From positions 1 through 15,730 of the forward strand of contig JAQIWT010000726.1 in the NCBI GenBank assembly GCA_034696485.1: a stretch of 15,730 bases of DNA, given 5' to 3'. Each line of letters starts with the position of its first letter. Positions within the stretch are counted from its first letter, which is position 1. Source of the stretch: Isohypsibius dastychi. Taxonomy: Eukaryota > Tardigrada > Eutardigrada > Parachela > Isohypsibiidae. Shown piece after piece: positions 10,231 through 15,730 of this stretch. The notes under the pieces were generated by a model, which was not told the origin of the DNA, did not search any database, and worked only from the letters and a program-made list of their open reading frames with translations. Made by a program: the position numbers and the translations under genes.

Positions 10231-10435
10231 AGTAACTACGAAACCTCTGGTCTTAGAAATACGCAGACTACGAAAGGTCATCACTACGAAATTCCAAGTA
10301 CGAAACTCTCGTTATTCAACCACGAAACCTCTTGCCTACGAGGTCAGCAGACTACGAGGTTTCTTAACCACGAAAAGTATGACAACGAAATTTCTACTAC
10401 GAGAATTCTTACTACGAAAGGTGGCCTACGAAAAG
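10231..10435 (-). repeat. Element 2 right arm, ACTACGAAA repeats
   Basis: Inverted relative to the left arm. ACGA cores begin at about 10238, 10270, 10286, 10300, 10322, 10338, 10354, 10370, 10385, 10399, 10414 and 10428. A degenerate unit sits near 10254. Spacing is 14-16 bp with one 22-bp gap. Confidence 0.8.
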
Positions 10436-10447
10436 TCATGGCACGTC

Positions 10448-10456
10448 ATCGAACGG
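10448..10456 (+). repeat. Target-site duplication, right copy (ATCGAACGG)
   Basis: Matches 9793-9801 exactly. Sequence homologous to unit 2 resumes after it. Confidence 0.75.
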
Positions 10457-11327
10457 TTTGAACCTTTCTGCTGCTGTTTAACAGCCGCTTATTCAGATCC
10501 AGGTAAACAAAGGAAAATCAAGATATCTTGATTTCCACCAACCTGAGTTGAGTGGGAAGAAAACAAATAAAATATTACCAACTCAAAGCGCGACGAAGGC
10601 CGAAATTGTCCAAACACTTCCCAGCTAGCAGGTCAGCCGTACCGCAGCTGAGTGAAAACACGGAAGTCAGACACAAATTCGATTATTTTAAGCCAACGGG
10701 AACATCGGCAGTATCTCAACACAATCCAGATTTATCACGAAGTTACAGTGGCATCTGTAGCAATTCCACCAAAAGTCGTCATGAAGACCGAAATGCGGGC
10801 AAGTAAGAAAATTAGTTCACGTTCCACAGAATATCTTCTCAGAAAAGCAATGATGATGTGGTCTCTTTCAATTCTTTGGCGGTCACTTCACCGAGTCTCC
10901 TGTTTGTTCCCTCGCGGACTTTCTTGTTCATTTGACCTCGTTCAAGATGAATATGAGCGTTCAACGGAATCGCGTAACCCAAAAGTGAGGGCAAACTGCG
11001 TGGACCACCCCCTCTTCGATAGCCCCCAAGCTCCGAAAATTCAGATCTACACTGCAAATTCATTGTGCTCAGTGCCTAGGTTGTTGATTGTCTCGTGGAA
11101 AATGGAGATCCACGCCAAATTATCTTGTATTCGAAATAGGATCCCATCATTTGCAAAACAGAAATAAAGATTCCGACCATGGCTTTCGAACCGCGAAAAT
11201 ACTACAGTTGTCCTTCTATTTTCGAAAAATTAAAAGACAAAATTTCAGATGGCCACGAAAATCAGAATGCTTCAATCTTCCAACGGTCGCTTTCCCGTCT
11301 TTTGCGGGAAGAGATTATACGAAGAAG
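10457..11327. repeat. Duplicated non-coding block between FTCD fragment and Kelch gene, unit 1
   Basis: Shares long stretches with 14766-15499, for example AGCCCCCAAGCTCCGAAAAT and CATTTGCAAAACAGAAATAA. A 171-codon plus-strand open frame (10652-11167) is broken by frameshifts in the other copy, so it is not treated as a gene. It probably contains the 3' flank of the Kelch gene. Confidence 0.65.
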
Positions 11328-13440
11328 TCAGAAGCCGAACTGGGAAAAACCTCCCATCTTGACGCATGCTGATGGTCGTTCATGGGGTTCTGTCCACAAG
11401 TTGCCGACATGGTCGTAAGCCCGTGTTGCCCATTTATCCGCTTGCTTCGGTTTAACCACGCAGACAATTTTGTTATCAACGTTCATGACCTCCCGAAGCT
11501 CGTCAGTGCACGCGGCTAAAGAAAAAAAATGGTTTCGTTCTGTTTTCGAATAAATTAAATATTGCTTTCAACGCGAAGAAGAGCTGTTTGAAAGTTCAAC
11601 AAACTCTGATCTGAGTATTATTCTTTGTTTTCGATTTGCTGAAATCAGAAGTTATCCTCACCGCTGATGCGAAAATTCAAAGTGGCAGCGTCGAAAATCC
11701 ACAGCTTGGTCGCACCACTCCCTGACAGGAAAGCTGTTAGGTTAATAACTGAGGGCAATTAATTCATACCTTTGATGTATATCATTCCATCGGGTCCAAC
11801 GCAGCAACTTTCTGGGCGTTCCTCGAAAGGCGGTGTGACGAGAAAAGCAGCCGACCAAGTCTCACTTACAGTATCATATGTATATCGACCGTCCAACGCG
11901 AAGATATGAATCTTTCCAGCAAGTCCAATTAGCGAAAGATCCCGAAGTTTGCGAAGGGAGGCTGGCACATAAAGTTTACGTACATTGCTGAAACCGATGT
12001 TTGAGCAATCGACTTCGAAGAAATCGAGCAAACAAGTCTTTGACCATGACAGTAGATAGACGAACTCCTCAAAATATGCCGCTGCCCCTAGAGTAGATCA
12101 TGTTCAAATACGTAGCACATCAGATTGTTTTTAATCTGACTGAAGACAGAAACCTTACATTCCGTAGAACGAAATCGTTCAGAAAAGTGTAGGGGAATTT
12201 CTGCAAGCTTCAAAATCCAGGTATCAAGGATTGAATCGACTGTACGGATGAGCAAGGAGTTATTTAGACTCAGGTAGATGACATTTCCTGAAGATCCAAA
12301 ATTGCCAAACCGTTCCCGATATTGAACACGAGTGCTGGTTAAAGACACTGGTCGCACACATTTAGCCAATGGGTCGAAACACACCGTCCCGCCGACTCCA
12401 TTGTACTGCATGAATGCCACCACCCCAATTGTTCCTAAAACAACAGGGTCACGATTCAGTACCCACTTGTACTACAGCAGGTACTTACGTGGCTGGAATC
12501 CCGATGAATTATTAATAAAGTTGACAAACATGCGAACAAGAGGCGGTGTTGATGGTTCATTCCTGAATTCCGCCAAAACGTTTTCCGACAGACTACCACC
12601 ACGAATATACTTGGCCATGGCTACAAAGTCCTCAGACCTTTTCAAAAGATCCTCGGCAACCCAGCGACACATAGCCCGTAAAAGTTCATCTTCTAAGACA
12701 ACGAAGAGATCAGGATCCGAGATGATATCCAACCACTACAAAAATCAAACCACGTTAGCCATTCGACAGAAACTACTGATAGCTACCTGCTTTCCAGACA
12801 TGTCCATCAAGTGCTCGGAACACGTCGCAAGTATATTCTCAAATTTGGCCTTGACTAATGCGGCAGCTTCCCCGCTCAGACCAACATAACCGTGGTACTT
12901 TTATGGCGTCATATAGCACCACAGAATGACCGAGCTTTCGTCATTTTTTATCTCGTCTCGAATCACTTTAGAAAACCGATCAGAGAGGTCTGTCAACTCC
13001 AGGAAATTCGCAGCATCAATGAAGGTCGAAAAGTAACTGTCCCCTGTTTCCAATAATCCCGTCGAAGCAAGCTCGAGCAAACTGGAAATACACGTATGAA
13101 AACAGTGTCCTGGTACTAAACAACAAAGGCATTGTCAAAATTCTTACTTTCTGAAGACGTCAAGTGGAATATTTTCCAGCTTGATTTCCGGAGTTAAGCC
13201 TGCTTTATCGGTGTTCCAGCGTTCCACAAAAGATCGGAAATATTCGCTGATTCGCAGGAGATAACTTTTGCAACAAACTATGGCATTCTCATCTCCCTCA
13301 CCGCGAACAATAATCTGGTTATCCAAACCCGTCTTCCAATGTTCCCGGAAAATTTTCAACGATTCAACAGCGTCAGGCTCAAACAGCTTGACGTAAGATA
13401 CCCCACCTTTATGGACCACAAGTGTAGCAGGCCATTCCAT
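11328..13440 (-). CDS. BTB-BACK-Kelch-like protein, 7 exons, with one in-frame stop (unit 1)
   Basis: Proteins of this architecture usually serve as substrate adaptors for Cullin-3 ubiquitin ligases (family knowledge). Exons, minus strand: 13440-13148, 13081-12787, 12735-12489, 12434-12159, 12087-11770, 11733-11662, 11515-11328. All introns are GT-AG and all phases agree; the total is 562 codons before the TGA. Domains: BTB about 38-155 (SYLLRISEYFRSF, then FIDAANFLELTDL), BACK about 165-275 (DIISDPDLFVVLEDELLRAM), degenerate Kelch-type blades about 280-561 (TVCFDPL, GKIHIFALDGRYTYDTVSET, KLWIFDA, RAYDHVGNLWTE). The start is the ATG at 13440, with an in-frame TGA just upstream. Codon 158 (12903-12901) is TAA, so either the gene is broken, it yields only the BTB part, or a 33-nt GT-AG segment (12930-12898) is removed. 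The 36-bp intron at 11734-11769 is unusually short. Canonical double-glycine Kelch motifs are largely absent. Confidence 0.82.
12901..12903 (-). other. In-frame TAA in the BTB-BACK linker of the Kelch gene
   Basis: The codons before it (ILWCYMTP) and after it (KYHGYVGLSG) continue the same frame and fit the family, so the stop interrupts an otherwise intact protein. Confidence 0.8.
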
Positions 13441-13573
13441 TTCAGGTCAGGAACAAAGAGATACGAGCGCAGGCGAAGAAAAAATTTGCTGGAATCTCGA
13501 GAATATCCTGTCGAAAATGTTAGATGGAAACTAAAATGGTGTATGCCCAGTCTGAATGAGCAATGCCAGCAAA

Positions 13574-13666
13574 GTACGTCTCCTCCAATAAGTTCAAGCC
13601 TCTGCGCCCTATCGATTGACTGTGTGAGCACGACCAAGTGGCTTGAACTTATTGGAGGAGGCGTAC
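13574..13666. repeat. Near-perfect 27-bp inverted repeat (hairpin)
   Basis: The left arm is 13574-13600 and the right arm 13640-13666, with a 39-nt loop. The only mismatch (13579 with 13661) would be a G-U pair in plus-strand RNA. It lies 134 bp upstream of the Kelch start codon and directly before unit 2. It could be a small foldback element, a small-RNA hairpin or a duplication junction scar. Confidence 0.8.
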
Positions 13667-13675
13667 TATTATTGT

Positions 13676-14140
13676 TTCATCTACACATGAGCTACTCGCA
13701 AAGTTGTTATTGCGGTACCCGCTTACTCTTACCTCACCTCAATTGCTTCGCCTAACCACGTTTAAGTGTAAGTTGTACTAAACTGTTCCTTGCTTCCTAA
13801 ACTTTGCTTTCTTGATTGCTTCGCCAGTTTGTGCATGGGACCACACCTGTACAAAATCGAAACCAGCCCATACAGTTCCGAGCTCCAGCTATGTCGAGCA
13901 CATCGCCAGAGAAGTTTGCGAACCGCTGGGACCTCTACTGAATGAGGAGCCAACTTCCGGTCAAGATTCATGACGTATCAGGAGTCTTGGTACATCGTGG
14001 TAGGGCTCAATGAAAATATTTCTTTCCAAGCAGTGGTGATTGCTTTTTAGACCAGTCTACATTTCGGTGGGAAGATAACCACAGAGTTCCCGACCTTCCG
14101 GGAAAATCTACGCTACCTCCGATCAATCAGAACCAAGAAC
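13676..14140. repeat. Duplicated non-coding block A, unit 2 copy
   Basis: Counterpart of 8594-9033, in the same orientation. Open frames here (for example 13762-13971, minus strand) are not preserved in the other copy. Confidence 0.7.
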
Positions 14141-14152
14141 ACTTTGACAACC

Positions 14153-14659
14153 CTATGAGAAGAATAAAACTAAACGAAAACCGATGAATACTGCATTGAA
14201 TATCTGGGTGTCCAAATCGATCAGCAGGATTAACTCATTCATCGCTGAATGAAACTCCGGAGCTAATTCGCGCATTTCGTTTTCCAGTTTTTCGAACTTG
14301 TTTTAGGAAACCAGCCATCTGACAACCGGAAATAGTGACTCGTCTGCATCCTTTACCACTTCTTCATAAACCTCATGCAAGCTGGTGACATTGAGATCCG
14401 TCACATTCGCTGAAACTAGAGCAATGTTATACTCCTGATACCACCAACCAATCGCTTGAACTTGCTTCAGCCTGCCCAGTTCTTGTGGTCCACGACCTTT
14501 CTCGCGAATTTTGAGCGCAATCCGGTGAGCTTGTTCTTTTGTGGAAAGGAGATTGATGTTGTACGCAATGAGAAACTTCCGGGCACCGGCGATGGTGGCA
14601 CCCCAACGGGGAACGAATTTCGCCGGACCGAAATCAGGCTGCCATTCCGGACGTTGTAA
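14153..14659 (-). pseudogene. Formimidoyltransferase-cyclodeaminase fragment with internal deletion (unit 2)
   Basis: A splice acceptor (TATTTTCAG) precedes 14659. The frame then runs 118 codons without a stop through the formiminotransferase domain: [57 protein letters not shown]. After PVV the family should continue through the domain end and linker, roughly 150 residues from memory. Instead there are a few codons, a TAA (14305-14303), and in the same frame a cyclodeaminase piece (FEKLENEMRELAPEFHSAMN, LIDLDTQIFNAV), ending at TAG 14155-14153. No other FTCD exon is in the window. FTCD links histidine breakdown to folate. The well-kept frame suggests recent inactivation or a once-functional exon; a functional product is unlikely. 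Confidence 0.82.
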
Positions 14660-14765
14660 CTGAAAATATGAAACAAAATATTTGTGCAACGAAAGGTTCC
14701 GACCGCTCTGGTTGGTTTGTAATCAATTTTGGAACATACGCGGGGGTTTTCAGTTATCGAAAGCT

Positions 14766-15499
14766 TTGTACCTCTCGGCTTTTCATTAACTGCCGATTAT
14801 CATATTCGGGATGAAAAACGGAAGGAGCTGAGTGGGGAGAAATCAAACAAAATGTTGCCACCTCAAGGCGCGACGAAGAACGGAAGTAGCTTAAACACTT
14901 CGCAGCCAGTAGGTAAGCCGTACCGCAATCGAATTGATAACATGTGATTTGAAGCGTCAGGCACGTCGTCAAAGCTCTCACCACAATCCACGTGGAACGT
15001 AAGTTACAATTTGAACGGGGACAGCTCACAAGAGGTCGTCGTGCAGACCAAAAAGCGACAAGTAGAGAGGATATTTTCCCGAAAAAGCAACGCGATGGTA
15101 TGGTTAGTTTCACTTTTTTGATTGCCACATTACTGGATTTCTCATCCTCCCTCGTGAGGCTTTCTGGTTCATATAATCACGTTCAAGATGAACAAGAGCA
15201 CGAAATCGTGTGACCCACCAGCATACTGCGTGGACCACCCCATATGTATAGCCCCCAAGCTCCGAAAATTCAGATCTACATTGCTGAAGGATTGTGCTTA
15301 ATGCATAGGTGGTTGTCTAGTGGAGAATGTAGATCCACGTCATGTCATCCACGTCTTGTATTCAAAATAGATTCACATCATTTGCAAAACAGAAATAAAT
15401 GGTCCGAGCGTTCGAACCGCGAAAATACAAAAGTAATTCTTCAATTTGCAAAAACTCAAGGAGAAAATTTCAGATGGCCCCGAAAATCAAAATGCTTCA
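14766..15499. repeat. Duplicated non-coding block, unit 2 copy
   Basis: Counterpart of 10457-11327. Open frames here (14992-15213 and 15244-15597, plus strand) keep fragments of the unit 1 frame but are shifted relative to each other, as expected for non-coding duplicated DNA. Confidence 0.65.
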
Positions 15500-15730
15500 A
15501 TCTTCCAACGGTCGCTTTCCACTCTTTCGCGGGAAGAGGTGGAACGAAGAAGCCAGAAGCCGAACTGGAAAAAAGTTCCCACTTCGACGTATGGTGACGG
15601 TCGTTTCGTGGCGTTCCGTCCACAAGTCGCCGACATGATCATAAACCCGTGTCACACACTTGTTCGCTTGCTTCGTTGTAACCACGCAAACGATCTTATT
15701 CTCAACGTTCATGACCTCCCGAATCTCCTC
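15497..15730 (-). CDS. BTB-BACK-Kelch-like protein, C-terminal part only (unit 2)
   Basis: Paralogue of the last exon of the unit 1 Kelch gene. It reads EEIREVMNVENKIVCVV and RVYDHVGDLWTERHE, against ELREVMNVDNKIVCVV and RAYDHVGNLWTEPHE in unit 1. The gene continues off the right edge, so its BTB, BACK and remaining Kelch parts cannot be judged. Relative to unit 1 there is one extra A at about 15604-15606. This shifts the frame after the RHE residues, and the old stop context has also changed, so the protein ends about 37 residues later at 15497. Either copy could be the altered one, but the unit 1 ending looks more Kelch-like. It may be a pseudogene or a functional variant with a new tail. 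Confidence 0.75.
   Translation of the reverse strand, partial: EEIREVMNVENKIVCVVTTKQANKCVTRVYDHVGDLWTERHETTVTIRRSGNFFPVRLLASSFHLFPRKSGKRPLED

Larger units (their letters stand above)
9802..10447. mobile_element. Foldback-type element 2, 646 bp, with 9-bp target-site duplication
   Basis: Flanked by exact 9-bp direct repeats. The ends are imperfect inverted repeats: GCCATGAACTTTCGTGGG inward from the left against GCCATGACTTTTCGTAGG inward from the right, offset by a few bases from the 9-mer. The left arm has CGTAG cores and the right arm the complementary CTACG cores, at 14-16 bp spacing. The centre (about 10020-10215) holds a GC-rich module. The paralogous position in unit 2 is an empty site. 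No transposase frame, so it is non-autonomous. A 9-bp duplication plus long sub-repeated arms fits foldback elements, linked in the literature to Mutator-like transposons; that placement is inference. Confidence 0.75.
8594..13640. repeat. Tandem segmental duplication, unit 1
   Basis: This segment matches the sequence from 13676 to the right edge in the same order and orientation. The matching blocks are 8594-9033 with 13676-14140; 9505-9800 with about 14393-14760 (FTCD exon); 10457-11327 with about 14766-15499; and the Kelch last exon 11328-11515 with 15497-15730. The offset is about 4.9-5.1 kb before the inserted element at 9802-10447 and about 4.2 kb after it. Divergence is moderate, with indels, so the duplication is not recent. 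Confidence 0.8.
13676..15730. repeat. Tandem segmental duplication, unit 2 (partial)
   Basis: Second copy of the unit that begins at 8594, starting at the shared words CATGAGCT and CTCGC. It leaves the window within the 3' part of its Kelch gene. It lacks the 646-bp foldback element found in unit 1, and keeps an FTCD piece that unit 1 lacks. Confidence 0.78.

Noticed and set aside
10199-10531. 110-codon plus-strand frame with repeated LR/TTK words
   Set aside because: A by-product of the ACTACGAAA repeat array.
10652-11167. 171-codon plus-strand open frame
   Set aside because: It lies in a duplicated block; the matching region 14870-15400 breaks the frame several times, so the frame is not conserved and looks like chance.
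14754-15128. 124-codon minus-strand open frame
   Set aside because: Not preserved in the unit 1 copy and unlike any family I know.

Overview
This is a window of an animal nuclear genome, most likely an invertebrate. The genes are split by many short GT-AG introns (mostly about 50-110 bp, one of 36 bp). The recognisable proteins are metazoan: a choline/carnitine acyltransferase of the choline acetyltransferase (ChAT) type, BTB-BACK-Kelch proteins, and fragments of formimidoyltransferase-cyclodeaminase (FTCD). There are no operons, ribosome binding sites or bacterial features. I cannot name the species; arthropod, tardigrade or a similar small-intron lineage is a guess.

Left third (1-5467, minus strand): a ten-exon gene whose reading frame stays intact across all nine introns. 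It carries the acyltransferase catalytic motif YEHSTAEG and the STS motif. At three of the four positions I remember as separating choline from carnitine enzymes it has the ChAT residue, so I call it choline acetyltransferase. Its last exon runs off the left edge. The vesicular acetylcholine transporter that is often nested in the first ChAT intron is not visible anywhere upstream in the window.

Middle (5468-8593): no convincing gene. There is a TATA-like plus-strand signal with a weak spliced-ORF candidate, a long featureless stretch, and at 7736-8557 an element with two inverted arms made of a degenerate 16-bp repeat around a G-rich core.

Right half (8594-15730): a tandem segmental duplication with a period of about 5 kb. 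Each unit holds, from left to right, a non-coding block, a piece of FTCD (minus strand), another non-coding block, and a BTB-BACK-Kelch gene (minus strand). Unit 1 is complete (8594 to about 13640). Unit 2 starts near 13676 and leaves the window inside the 3' part of its Kelch gene. The unit 1 Kelch gene is intact across seven exons except for one in-frame TAA between BTB and BACK. The unit 2 FTCD piece is still largely open, while the unit 1 piece is decayed.

Unit 1 also contains a 646-bp foldback-type element (9802-10447) flanked by a 9-bp direct repeat. Unit 2 lacks it at the matching position, so the two units give an occupied and an empty site. Its arms consist of 15-16 bp repeats, the same period as the element at 7736-8557 but with a different core word. 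Both elements share a short GC-rich central module. A near-perfect 27-bp hairpin sits at the junction between the two duplicated units, just upstream of the Kelch start codon.
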